Shown: positions 1 through 6,814, counted from the stretch's first letter. The stretch: DNA of 20,705 nt from CAG-390 sp051867815 (GCA_051867815.1 JBJDZD010000012.1:1-20705); one strand, 5' to 3'. Numbers and translations: made by a program. Notes: generated by a model not told the origin, from the sequence alone.

Positions 1-171
1 GTAACGTGTCATAGCGATACGGGCAGCCTCGATCTGATTGGAAGTGATCCAAGCAGGCTCGAGAGCTACAAGACCGTAAGAACCGTACGCAAGCTCGTTG
101 CCGCGGGTTGCCTTACCTTTAAGGCGACCGCGCTGAACGCGACGGAACTTTACTCTTTTAGGCATTAACAT
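1..171 (-). CDS. rplP: 50S ribosomal protein L16, N-terminal 57 residues (partial)
   Basis: L16 is a large-subunit protein near the A-site tRNA elbow and the peptidyl transferase region. The visible N-terminus reads MLMPKRVKFRRVQRGR and contains the family segment WITSNQIEAARIAMTRY, so identity is clear although the C-terminal half lies outside the window. The start is set at the first Met of MLMPKR because this is how L16 normally begins. Its ATG shares one base with the rpsC stop codon (TAATG), which implies translational coupling to S3. It is the last visible gene of the S10 operon; the operon surely continues to the left (rpmC, rpsQ and so on), which is inference. Confidence 0.96.
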   Translation of the reverse strand, partial: MLMPKRVKFRRVQRGRLKGKATRGNELAYGSYGLVALEPAWITSNQIEAARIAMTRY

Positions 172-1064
172 TACTTGTTACCTCCATCCTTGGGAGTAGT
201 GGGGCGAGCACCCTGGGGGCGGTTGCCCTGGGGACGAGCACCCTGAGGACGGTTGCCCTGGGGTCTGTTACCCTGGGGACGGTTGCCCTGACGGCGATCG
301 TTGTTCGCTCCGGGAGCACGGTTGTCTCTGCGCTCGCCGTTTCTGCGGTCGTTTCTGCGGTCACCGTTGCGGCGATCGTTTCTGCGATCATTTCTTCTTT
401 CGCGGCCTGCGCCCTCATTGAGAACTTCACCGTTGTAGATCCATACCTTAACACCGATCTTACCGTAGGTGGTATTAGCCTCATAGAAGCCGTAATCGAT
501 GTCGGCACGGATGGTCTGAAGCGGAATGGTACCCTCGTTGTAGTGCTCGGAACGTGCGATTTCCGCACCGCCGAGACGACCGCCGCAGGTGATCTTGATT
601 CCGCGTGCGCCGAGGCGCATGGTATTTCTGATAGCCATCTTCATTGCACGGCGGAAAGCCACGCGGCCCTCCAGCTGAGCTGCAATGTTTTCTGCTACGA
701 GCTGTGCGTTGAGCTCAGGGTTGCGAATTTCAACAACGTTTACCGATACGGGAATCACGTTACCGTTTGCATCCTTGCCTACGATAGCTTCAACTTCCTT
801 CTTCAGCTTCTCGATGTTGTCACCGCTGCGGCCGATAACCATACCGGGCTTTGCGCAGTGAATGAAAACTCTGACTCTGTACTGATCGCGCTCGATCTCG
901 ATCTTAGGCACGCCTGCCTTCTGAAGCTCTTCCTTGAGGAGCTTTCTGATCTTGTAGTCCTGTACGAGTGTATCTCCGAAAACCTCGTCCTTGACGCACC
1001 ATCTGGAATCCCAGCCCTTGATGACGCCAACGCGAAGGCCGTGAGGATTAACTTTCTGTCCCAT
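171..1064 (-). CDS. rpsC: 30S ribosomal protein S3 with long basic low-complexity C-terminal extension
   Basis: S3 sits in the small-subunit head at the mRNA entry channel and binds 16S rRNA. The first ~215 residues are a normal S3: MGQKVNPHGLRVGVIKGWDS at the start, a KH-type core with GRSGDNIEKLKKEVEAIVG, and the end of the fold at GKIGVKVWIYNGEVL. Bacillus S3 stops soon after that motif at about 218 residues, but this protein runs to 297. The extra ~80 residues consist of RRNDRRN-like basic repeats and then six QGNRP/QGARP pentapeptides. The ribosome binding site (AAGGAGG) lies inside the end of rplV, and the start ATG overlaps the rplV stop by one base. The tail is in frame with no stop or frameshift, so it is likely a real, perhaps disordered RNA-binding extension. 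Confidence 0.97.
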   Translation of the reverse strand: MGQKVNPHGLRVGVIKGWDSRWCVKDEVFGDTLVQDYKIRKLLKEELQKAGVPKIEIERDQYRVRVFIHCAKPGMVIGRSGDNIEKLKKEVEAIVGKDANGNVIPVSVNVVEIRNPELNAQLVAENIAAQLEGRVAFRRAMKMAIRNTMRLGARGIKITCGGRLGGAEIARSEHYNEGTIPLQTIRADIDYGFYEANTTYGKIGVKVWIYNGEVLNEGAGRERRNDRRNDRRNGDRRNDRRNGERRDNRAPGANNDRRQGNRPQGNRPQGNRPQGARPQGNRPQGARPTTPKDGGNK

Positions 1065-1417
1065 TAGGCATTGACCTCCTTAGTTTCTCTTTCCTTAACC
1101 GCAATGGTTACATGAGATGTTCTCTTGAGAATTCTGTTACCCGAACCCTTAGCACGGGGCTGATATCTCTTGAGAGTAGGACCGGGGCAGACGAAGCACT
1201 CGGAAACGTAAAGGTTCGAAGCGTCCATCTGGAAATTATGCTCTGCATTTGCGATTGCGCTCTTGAGAAGCTTTGCAAGCTCGGGAGATGCAGCCTTGGG
1301 GGTATTGTTGAGAATTGCCATTGCAAGCTTTACATCCTTGCCGCGGATAAGGTCGAGAACGATCTTAACCTTACGGGGAGAAATTCTCAAATACTTAAGA
1401 TAAGCTTTTGCTTCCAT
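1064..1417 (-). CDS. rplV: 50S ribosomal protein L22
   Basis: L22 lines the nascent peptide exit tunnel with its long beta hairpin and contacts all 23S rRNA domains. The 117-residue product opens MEAKAYLKYLRISPRKVKIVLDLIRGK, the diagnostic N-terminus, and has the C-terminal hairpin region GPTLKRYQPRAKGSGNRILKRTSHVTI, which carries the tip residues known for macrolide resistance in other bacteria. Length is usual for the family. A GAGGAGG site precedes the ATG. The gene lies 20 bases after rpsS and overlaps rpsC by one base. Nothing unusual is seen. Confidence 0.98.
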   Translation of the reverse strand: MEAKAYLKYLRISPRKVKIVLDLIRGKDVKLAMAILNNTPKAASPELAKLLKSAIANAEHNFQMDASNLYVSECFVCPGPTLKRYQPRAKGSGNRILKRTSHVTIAVKERETKEVNA

Positions 1418-1437
1418 TATTCTGTCTTCCTCCTCGA

Positions 1438-1719
1438 TTATTTACCGGTGTTGGATGTCTTGGTTCCTGCGTGGCCGGGGAAGCGGCGGGTGGGAGCAAA
1501 CTCACCGAGCTTGTGACCAACCATGTCCTCGATAATATATACCGGAACATGCTTCTTGCCGTCGTGAACTGCGATAGTGTGTCCAACGAATTCGGGGAAT
1601 ATTGTAGATGCACGGGACCAGGTCTTGATGACCTTCTTCTCGTTCTTTTCGTTCATGGCGCGAACTCTGTTTATGAGTTTCTCTTCAACAAAAGGCGCCT
1701 TCTTAAGACTTCTGCTCAT
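1438..1719 (-). CDS. rpsS: 30S ribosomal protein S19
   Basis: S19 forms a heterodimer with S13 in the small-subunit head and contacts 16S rRNA. The 93-residue product begins MSRSLKKAPFVEEKL and contains IKTWSRASTIFPEFVGHTIAVHDGKKHVPVYI and the C-terminal LGEFAPTRRFPGHAG, all diagnostic. An AAGGAGG site stands upstream of the ATG, and the gene begins 15 bases after rplB. Length and sequence are ordinary. Confidence 0.98.
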   Translation of the reverse strand: MSRSLKKAPFVEEKLINRVRAMNEKNEKKVIKTWSRASTIFPEFVGHTIAVHDGKKHVPVYIIEDMVGHKLGEFAPTRRFPGHAGTKTSNTGK

Positions 1720-1734
1720 TACTATATTCCCTCC

Positions 1735-2565
1735 TTATTTAGCGTTTCTGTGCTTTACGATATACTTCTCGGTAAGAGCCTTCTTGTTTCTGGTCTTATA
1801 ACCGAGAGCGGGCTTGCCCCAAGGAGTAAGCGGACCGGGATGACCGATCGGAGACTTACCTTCACCACCACCGTGGGGGTGATCGCAGGGGTTCATGACG
1901 GAACCGCGAACGGTAGGTCTGATGCCCTTGTGGCGGGTCTTACCTGCCTTACCGAGCTTGACGGTCTCGTGCTCGATGTTGCCAACCTGGCCGATGGTAG
2001 CCCTGCAGTTGAGAGCAATGATTCTGACCTCGCCGGAAGGAAGACGGATAAGAGCCTGGTCATTCTCTTTCGAGATGAGCTGAGCTGCAGCGCCTGCGGA
2101 GCGAACCAGCTGGCCGCCCTTGCCGGGGTGAAGCTCGATGTTGTGAATGAAAGTACCGGTGGGGATGTTAGCAAGGGGCAGGGTGTTGCCGGGCTTGATA
2201 TCAGCCTCTGCGCCGGAGTATACAACGTCACCGTCGGTAAGTCCTACGGGAGCAATAATGTAGCTTCTCTTGCCGGACTCATTCTCGAGGAGTGCGATGT
2301 ATGCGGTACGGTTGGGGTCGTACTCAACGCCGATGACCTTTGCGGCTTCAGCGTCGTTACGACGGAAGTCAACGATACGATACTTGATCTTGTTTCCGCC
2401 GCCCTTGTGACGAACGGTGATCTTACCGTAGGAGTTACGTCCTGCGTGCTTCTTCTTGATAACTACGAGGCTCTTCTCGGGAACAAACTTGGTAAGCTCC
2501 TCGAAGGAAGCGCCGGCCATATGTCTTCTGGCAGGTGTCGTAGGCTTATATTTGATTGTAGGCAT
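1735..2565 (-). CDS. rplB: 50S ribosomal protein L2
   Basis: L2 binds 23S rRNA near the peptidyl transferase centre and is needed for subunit association. The 276-residue product starts MPTIKYKPTTPARRHMAG and contains the central VRHKGGGNKIKYRIVDFRR block and the C-terminal HPHGGGEGKSPIGHPGPLTPWGK region with the conserved histidine involved in activity. Length matches the family (about 275). The start has an AGGAGG site and follows rplW by 16 bases. No anomaly is seen. Confidence 0.98.
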   Translation of the reverse strand: MPTIKYKPTTPARRHMAGASFEELTKFVPEKSLVVIKKKHAGRNSYGKITVRHKGGGNKIKYRIVDFRRNDAEAAKVIGVEYDPNRTAYIALLENESGKRSYIIAPVGLTDGDVVYSGAEADIKPGNTLPLANIPTGTFIHNIELHPGKGGQLVRSAGAAAQLISKENDQALIRLPSGEVRIIALNCRATIGQVGNIEHETVKLGKAGKTRHKGIRPTVRGSVMNPCDHPHGGGEGKSPIGHPGPLTPWGKPALGYKTRNKKALTEKYIVKHRNAK

Positions 2566-2581
2566 TCTTCGTTCCTCCTAC

Positions 2582-2878
2582 TTAGTTCATACCGTCGAAG
2601 AAGGCGATGGTCTTGGAGTCCTCGGTGAGGGTTACGATTGCTTTCTTCCACTCTGCGGTGTAGCCTGCAACGTAGCGGACTCTCTTTTCCTTGCGCTTCA
2701 TCGTTACGGTATTGACAGCTGCAACCTTAACGCCGAACATGGTCTCGACTGCCTTTGCAATCTCGGGCTTGGTTGCGCTTGTCATAACTTTGAATACATA
2801 CTTCTTCTGATTCATCATGTCCATGCTCGCCTCGGTGATGACGGGAGCAATGATGATGTCCTGTACCATTTTCTTCAT
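2582..2878 (-). CDS. rplW: 50S ribosomal protein L23
   Basis: L23 sits at the exit of the polypeptide tunnel and is the docking site for trigger factor and SRP. The 98-residue product has IIIAPVITEASMDMMNQKKYVFKV, matching the usual 'ITEKS...KYTFEV' start of the family, and the central AKAVETMFGVKVAAVNTVTMKRKEKR. Its ATG overlaps the rplD stop codon by one base (TAATG), with a GAGGAGG site inside the end of rplD, so the two are probably translated in a coupled way. Confidence 0.97.
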   Translation of the reverse strand: MKKMVQDIIIAPVITEASMDMMNQKKYVFKVMTSATKPEIAKAVETMFGVKVAAVNTVTMKRKEKRVRYVAGYTAEWKKAIVTLTEDSKTIAFFDGMN

Positions 2879-3564
2879 TATGCATATACCTCCTCAAGCT
2901 TCTTGACAGCTTCAGCGGTAATTACGAGCTTTTCTGCATTGAGGATCTCGTAAACGTTGATGGTGCTGTAAAGAGTGGTTGCTGCGGTGGGAATGTTGGC
3001 ACAGCTCTTAACGACAACGCGGTCAGCCTCGGGGAGAACGAGGAGCGTCTTGCACGCTACGTTCTCGGTACGGGTCTTAACCTCAGAGCCGTCCTTGTAG
3101 TTCTTCTGTACGTCCTTGGTAAGGCCGAGAGCGGCAAACATCTTTACCATCTCAGAGGTCTTGTAGGACTCGAGCTTGCATTCGTCAAGAATGACGAGGT
3201 TGCCATTGGCAGCCTTATCGGAGAGAGCGCTGAAGAGAGCAACTCTCTTGGTCTTCTTGTTGAGGTCGGTGCGATAGGTGCGGGGCTTAGGTCCGAGTGC
3301 TACACCGCCGTGTACCCACTGAGGAGCACGGGTGGAACCCTGACGCGCGCGGCCTGTACCCTTCTGTCTCCAAGGCTTCTTGCCGCCGCCGCTTACCTCG
3401 GTACGGGTAAGGGTGGACTGAGTACCCTGTCTCTGATTGAGCATGTAAGCTCTTACAGCTGCGTGAAGGACGGATGCGTTGACCTCAGCTCCGAAGAGCT
3501 TCTCGGAGAGGCTCATTTCGCCAACTTCCTTGCCGGCCATGTTATAAACCTTAATGCTGGGCAT
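2878..3564 (-). CDS. rplD: 50S ribosomal protein L4
   Basis: L4 reaches into the exit tunnel and binds 23S rRNA; in gammaproteobacteria it also represses its own S10 operon. The 228-residue product begins MPSIKVYNMAGKEVGEM and contains GGGKKPWRQKGTGRARQGSTRAPQWVHGGVALGPKPR, the tunnel loop typical of L4. The start at 3564 is chosen because GAAGGAGG lies about 8 bases upstream; a TTG eight codons earlier would give an untypical N-terminus. The protein is about 20 residues longer than Bacillus L4, mainly from an insertion around KDVQKNYKDGSEVKTRTENV in the C-terminal part. It starts 20 bases after the rplC stop. Confidence 0.97.
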   Translation of the reverse strand: MPSIKVYNMAGKEVGEMSLSEKLFGAEVNASVLHAAVRAYMLNQRQGTQSTLTRTEVSGGGKKPWRQKGTGRARQGSTRAPQWVHGGVALGPKPRTYRTDLNKKTKRVALFSALSDKAANGNLVILDECKLESYKTSEMVKMFAALGLTKDVQKNYKDGSEVKTRTENVACKTLLVLPEADRVVVKSCANIPTAATTLYSTINVYEILNAEKLVITAEAVKKLEEVYA

Positions 3565-3584
3565 TTGTTCTTCCTCCTTCTTCG

Positions 3585-4214
3585 TCAAGCCTTGATCGAA
3601 TCACGGATGAACACGATACCGTTCTTCGCGCCGGGAATAGCGCCGCGAACCGCGATAAGGTTGTTCTCTGCATCGATCTTGGCAACGGCAAGATTGAGAA
3701 TGGTTACCTGTTCGTTACCATACTGACCTGCCATCTTCTTGTTCTTGAAAATTCTCGCAGGGTCGATAACACCCATGGAACCGGACTGACGGTGCACAGG
3801 GCCAACGCCGTGTGTCATTCTCAGCTTGTGGAGATTCCAACGCTTAATCGCACCGGTGTATCCGCGGCCCTTGGTCATACCTGTTACGTCGACCTTCTCG
3901 CCAACGGCGAAGGTTTCGACCGATACGACATCACCTACGTTGTAGCCGGAGCAATCATCAAGGCGGAATTCCTTGAGATGTCTCTTGGTGGTAAGTCCGT
4001 TCTTTGCGAAATGTCCGATCTCGGCCTTGGTTGCATGCTTGTCCTTGCAATCCTCAAAACCGAGCTGTACGGCCTCATAGCCGTCCTGTTCGACAGTCTT
4101 TCTCTGCGATACTACGCAGGGACCTGCCTGGATTATCGTTACCGGGATGACGTTTCCGACTTCGTCGAAAATCTGAGTCATACCGATCTTCTTACCGATA
4201 ATACCCTTTTTCAT
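3585..4214 (-). CDS. rplC: 50S ribosomal protein L3
   Basis: L3 is an early-assembling large-subunit protein whose loop approaches the peptidyl transferase centre. The 209-residue product starts MKKGIIGKKIGMTQIFDE and contains VTGMTKGRGYTGAIKRWN, then MTHGVGPVHRQSGSMG and KNKKMAGQYGNEQVTILNL, the diagnostic core. Length is usual. An AGGAGG site precedes the ATG. The 113-base gap to rpsJ is the longest inside this operon and holds a hairpin (4282-4309). Confidence 0.98.
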   Translation of the reverse strand: MKKGIIGKKIGMTQIFDEVGNVIPVTIIQAGPCVVSQRKTVEQDGYEAVQLGFEDCKDKHATKAEIGHFAKNGLTTKRHLKEFRLDDCSGYNVGDVVSVETFAVGEKVDVTGMTKGRGYTGAIKRWNLHKLRMTHGVGPVHRQSGSMGVIDPARIFKNKKMAGQYGNEQVTILNLAVAKIDAENNLIAVRGAIPGAKNGIVFIRDSIKA

Positions 4215-4281
4215 GTTTTTCCTCCTGAAGGTTATTGGTTGACGCTTTGAATTTTACCTTTCGGCATTACGCCAACTTGAC

Positions 4282-4309
4282 CAACAAGCGCTCATCTTTG
4301 AGCGTGTTG
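4282..4309 (-). other. Intercistronic hairpin between rpsJ and rplC
   Basis: In the transcript, a 5-bp outer stem (4282-4286 with 4305-4309) and a 6-bp inner stem (4289-4294 with 4299-4304) close a 4-nt loop, with two unpaired bases at 4287-4288. No U-run follows, so it is not a classical terminator. It may protect the mRNA or adjust rplC translation; the function is inference. Confidence 0.5.
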
Positions 4310-4327
4310 TGAGTGGGATGTGCGAGA

Positions 4328-4639
4328 TTACAGGGTTACCTGAATATCTACGCCTGCGGGAAGCTCAATGTTCATAAGCTCTTCGGTGAGTTTCTTCGAA
4401 GGCTTCTTGATGTCAATGAGTCTCTTGTGGTTGCGAAGCTCGAACTGCTCGCGGCTGTCCTTGTACTTGTGGACTGCGCGAAGGATGGTTACGATCTCCT
4501 TCTCGGTGGGAGGCGGAATGGGTCCGGAAACCTCGGCGCCGTTGCGCTTGGCAACTTCGACGATCTTTGCGGCTGCCGCATCAACGAGTGTGTGATCGTA
4601 GCTCTTCAGTCTTACTCTGAGCTGCTCCTTAACTGCCAT
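4328..4639 (-). CDS. rpsJ: 30S ribosomal protein S10 (NusE)
   Basis: S10 is a small-subunit head protein and also, as NusE, pairs with NusB in transcription antitermination. The 103-residue product starts MAVKEQLRVRLKSYDHTLVD and contains SGPIPPPTEKEIVTILRAVHKYKDSREQFELRNHKRLIDI, diagnostic of S10. Start 4639 is chosen because AAGGAGG lies about 8 bases upstream and the protein then matches usual S10 length; a reading frame extending upstream to 4699 lacks such support. It is the first gene of the operon, preceded by a leader of about 350 nt and a promoter at 4999-5027. Confidence 0.97.
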   Translation of the reverse strand: MAVKEQLRVRLKSYDHTLVDAAAAKIVEVAKRNGAEVSGPIPPPTEKEIVTILRAVHKYKDSREQFELRNHKRLIDIKKPSKKLTEELMNIELPAGVDIQVTL

Positions 4640-4992
4640 AATGTTTTTCCTCCTTTTGTTTTCTCTCGCGTATGTGCGAATATAATAGATGGAAGCCATC
4701 TTGCGAACGCGATCGAAAAGTCAGGAGTGGTTTCTATTATGCACCGTTCCGTGTGTTTCGTTTTGTAGCCATACAAAAGCCGAAATTCGTCACTCGCCGC
4801 CGTCACGCAAGCACGGCGCGACGCGAATTCCGGATCGTACGGCAACAAACCGCACACGAAATGACCCCCGAACAGAAGTCATCCGATACTCAATATAGCC
4901 CACGCGCCCGATTTATATCGGACTTCTCCGCGAAAATTCCCCGTGTGTCGCACGGCAACCTTTCGCTTCAACGCGTTTTTCGCACATCAAGC
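4640..4992 (-). promoter_or_regulatory. Structured 5' leader of the S10 operon
   Basis: Between the promoter and rpsJ lies a leader of about 350 nt with no convincing gene. Hairpins in the transcript: 4941-4945 with 4951-4955 (5 bp); 4908-4912 with 4917-4921 (5 bp, 4-nt loop); a longer stem pairing 4874-4879 with 4922-4927 and 4883-4887 with 4917-4921, which competes with the previous hairpin for 4917-4921; a multi-part stem 4784-4791 with 4820-4829 (2-base bulge) capped by 4799-4803 with 4813-4817; and 4687-4692 with 4696-4701. No hairpin plus U-run is evident just before rpsJ. The competing pairings suggest a regulatory RNA, perhaps responding to a ribosomal protein. The ligand is unknown to me. 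Confidence 0.55.
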
Positions 4993-4998
4993 TTCAAT

Positions 4999-5027
4999 AT
5001 TATACTACTAAATCCTTAGTTTTGCAA
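4999..5027 (-). promoter_or_regulatory. Sigma-A type promoter of the S10 operon
   Basis: On the minus strand, a -35 box TTGCAA (5022-5027) and a perfect -10 box TATAAT (4999-5004) are separated by exactly 17 bases. Transcription would start near 4992. It is the best promoter match upstream of rpsJ. Confidence 0.75.
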
Positions 5028-5083
5028 TAAGCAAATTTAACGAAATTTTTAATCAATAGCGGGGCATAAATATGCAATAATCA

Positions 5084-5147
5084 CAAATTTGGGGCGATTT
5101 TTGACCGCAATGCCCTTGAAATCGGCCCGAATTCGCCCAAAAATTTG
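5084..5147. repeat. Long imperfect inverted repeat upstream of the S10 promoter
   Basis: Arms of 14-15 bases, 5084-5097 (CAAATTTGGGGCGA) and 5133-5147 (TCGCCCAAAAATTTG), are near-complementary with one gap, around a 35-base loop. It lies between the stop of the HTH gene and the S10 promoter in AT-rich sequence. A 10-base direct repeat TTTAACGAAA (5036-5045 and 5153-5162) flanks it. It could be a weak transcription end for the HTH gene or a protein binding site. Nothing else is seen in 5028-5179. Confidence 0.45.
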
Positions 5148-5179
5148 TTATCTTTAACGAAAATTCAAAAATATACGGT

Positions 5180-5761
5180 TTAATTCGTTATTTCGGCGGT
5201 TTTTTCATCGTCCTCGTCGGAATTACATCCGATAAGGATGCCGAGCGTGCGCAAGAACTCGTCACGAAGCCATTCCGGCTCAACGATCCTTATCTCCGCG
5301 TCGGATGCGACGAGCGCGCCGAAGAAAACGCGAATGTTTTGAAATTCGCATATGTACTTGCCCTTATTTCCCATTCGTCTGGTTACGAACGGCGCAAGCT
5401 CCAGGGCGGCAAGCTTATCCGGGATATGAAGTATCGCCGTGTACGGAATTCCTATCTGCGTTGATTCATTATCCTTGCCGCCCAGTACGTCCGCCAGGGC
5501 AACGATATTTGAAATATCTCTCGGATCTTCAACTCTTATCGACTCGGGAAGCGAAAAATCCTCGGTGTAGTAATAGCCCTGTTTGGAACGGTCAAAAGCA
5601 AGAGGAGCATTCAGCTTACTGCGCAGATAGTCGCAGTCGCGCTGCGCCTGGCGGTGCGAAATGGCAAATCGCTCCGAAAGTCGCATGGCGTTCGGATAGT
5701 AGCCGTCCTTTATTCTTTTGTGGAGCCAGATTATTCGTTCAACCGCAAAATCAACGGACAT
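5180..5761 (-). CDS. Small HTH transcriptional regulator related to WYL-family proteins, lacking the WYL core
   Basis: Probably a DNA-binding regulator in the cytoplasm. The 193-residue product opens with a winged-HTH segment, residues 1-75 (ERIIWLHKRIKDGYYPNAMR, LSERFAISHRQAQRDCDYL), of the kind at the N-terminus of WYL regulators. The C-terminus (residues ~160-180, RIVEPEWLRDEFLRTLGILI) resembles the WCX end of such proteins. The middle is much shorter than the usual ~300-residue family and shows no Trp-Tyr-Leu core. Start 5761 is chosen because AGAGGTG lies just upstream; the frame is open further but encodes an Arg/Gly-rich stretch opposite the next gene. It follows the membrane protein gene by 41 bases and is probably co-transcribed with it. 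Ligand and target are unknown. Confidence 0.75.
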   Translation of the reverse strand: MSVDFAVERIIWLHKRIKDGYYPNAMRLSERFAISHRQAQRDCDYLRSKLNAPLAFDRSKQGYYYTEDFSLPESIRVEDPRDISNIVALADVLGGKDNESTQIGIPYTAILHIPDKLAALELAPFVTRRMGNKGKYICEFQNIRVFFGALVASDAEIRIVEPEWLRDEFLRTLGILIGCNSDEDDEKTAEITN

Positions 5762-5802
5762 TGGCGCACCTCTCTCTTTTCTTATATATAATAAGGTAGG
5801 AA

Positions 5803-6783
5803 TTATTCGGATACGGATTCTTCGGCCGCCGATTCGTTTTCGTCCTCGTTTTCCAAAGCAGGCTCCGCCTCGGCAGGCGCATCCGGCTCGGGGCGCGCGG
5901 CACTCGAAACGAAGGAATTGAGCCTTGCGAGAATGTAATAGCTCATGGTAAGGCACAAGAAAGCCTCAACGCAGAAATCGCCGCGCTTGAGCTGACCGGA
6001 GAAATAGCCGTACATTTCCGAAACGCCGCCGGCAAATCCGAGAATAACGGCAACGCAAGCGCTCGCAAAATACAGGCGCGGACGCGCATGCGTGTCCGAC
6101 ACGCTGAATCGTTGCTCAAAGAGGAAGCAGAGCATAATGGACATAAGTGCGAACTGAAGCATCAGCTTGGACGGATGGTTCATCTGAATATCCATTTCAA
6201 AATATATCTCCGCAATGCCGACGAGCGCACGGATTATCGGGAAAAAGCCAAGCCAAACGGTCAGCTTACTCCCTGCTTTCTTTGAGGCACGAAGGAAGAA
6301 ATAAACCGCCGCCGCCAAGGACGAGATCACGCCGAGTATCTCAACGACCGCAGTTGCTCTGAGCAAATACGCGTTCTCGATATTGTACCCGGGAGCAAAA
6401 ATGAATTTGTAATAGTCAAGCTTATCTTCAACGGCAATCACAACGAGCTTGTAAACGAAGTCGGCAACCAAAACAAATCCGGCAAAGCATGAGGTAAAGA
6501 ATACGGCATTTGATTCGTTGCCGAGTTTTACCGGAAGCTTAGCTTCCTTTGACGTTATGAAACCACACAAAACCGCAAACAAGCATCCGACGATCATCAG
6601 GTAATTCACCGCCGTCGGAAACAGCGTACCGTTAAAGTAACCGATGCCCGAATCGAACGAGGTTGCAAAAGCAACCGAGCGCAGGACTGCGGCAAGCAGC
6701 CCCACGAACATCGAGCAGTAATAGCAGGTCTTAATATTTGTAATTGCCGCCCCGGGAGAACGGCTTAGAAGTTTTCCTGACAT
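5803..6783 (-). CDS. Hypothetical multi-pass membrane protein with acidic C-terminal tail
   Basis: I do not recognise this family. The 326-residue product has about eight hydrophobic segments, for example SMFVGLLAAVLRSVAF, YLMIVGCLFAVLCGFI, TSCFAGFVLVADFVY, VVEILGVISSLAAAVYFFL, LGFFPIIRALVGIAEIYF, LQFALMSIMLCFLF, YFASACVAVILGFAGG and AFLCLTMSYYILARL. It ends in a ~30-residue cytoplasmic-looking tail rich in Glu, Asp and Ala. No catalytic or transport motif is evident. Start 6783 (MSGKLLSRSP) is preferred: an AAGGGT site lies upstream and a -10 box sits at 6815-6820, so starts farther upstream would lie ahead of the transcript. The gene is divergent from rplJ and followed by the HTH regulator, which may sense or control it (inference). 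Confidence 0.7.
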   Translation of the reverse strand: MSGKLLSRSPGAAITNIKTCYYCSMFVGLLAAVLRSVAFATSFDSGIGYFNGTLFPTAVNYLMIVGCLFAVLCGFITSKEAKLPVKLGNESNAVFFTSCFAGFVLVADFVYKLVVIAVEDKLDYYKFIFAPGYNIENAYLLRATAVVEILGVISSLAAAVYFFLRASKKAGSKLTVWLGFFPIIRALVGIAEIYFEMDIQMNHPSKLMLQFALMSIMLCFLFEQRFSVSDTHARPRLYFASACVAVILGFAGGVSEMYGYFSGQLKRGDFCVEAFLCLTMSYYILARLNSFVSSAARPEPDAPAEAEPALENEDENESAAEESVSE

Positions 6784-6814
6784 AGTAATACCCTTTTTAT
6801 AATTTATTGAGAAT

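Noticed and set aside
196..300. Tandem repeats in rpsC as a CRISPR array
   Set aside because: The units are 15 bases, adjacent with no spacers, and keep the reading frame of S3, so they are coding repeats.
1408..2628. A 406-codon open frame on the plus strand
   Set aside because: It lies opposite rpsS and rplB, has no family motif or ribosome binding site, and is a shadow of those GC-richer coding genes.
3565..3588. An earlier TTG start for rplD
   Set aside because: The extra eight residues overlap the rplC stop and place the AAGGAGG site inside the coding region; the ATG at 3564 matches the family start.
4736..4764. A CATAAT box as an alternative rpsJ promoter
   Set aside because: No -35 box of acceptable quality lies at 16-18 bases; the 4999-5027 promoter is clearly better.
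4612..4857. An 81-codon open frame in the S10 leader, minus strand
   Set aside because: It overlaps the rpsJ start in another frame, has no convincing ribosome binding site, and crosses the leader hairpins.
5762..5956. N-terminal extension of the HTH regulator
   Set aside because: It would overlap the membrane protein gene out of frame and encodes Arg/Gly-rich filler; AGAGGTG before 5761 supports the shorter start.
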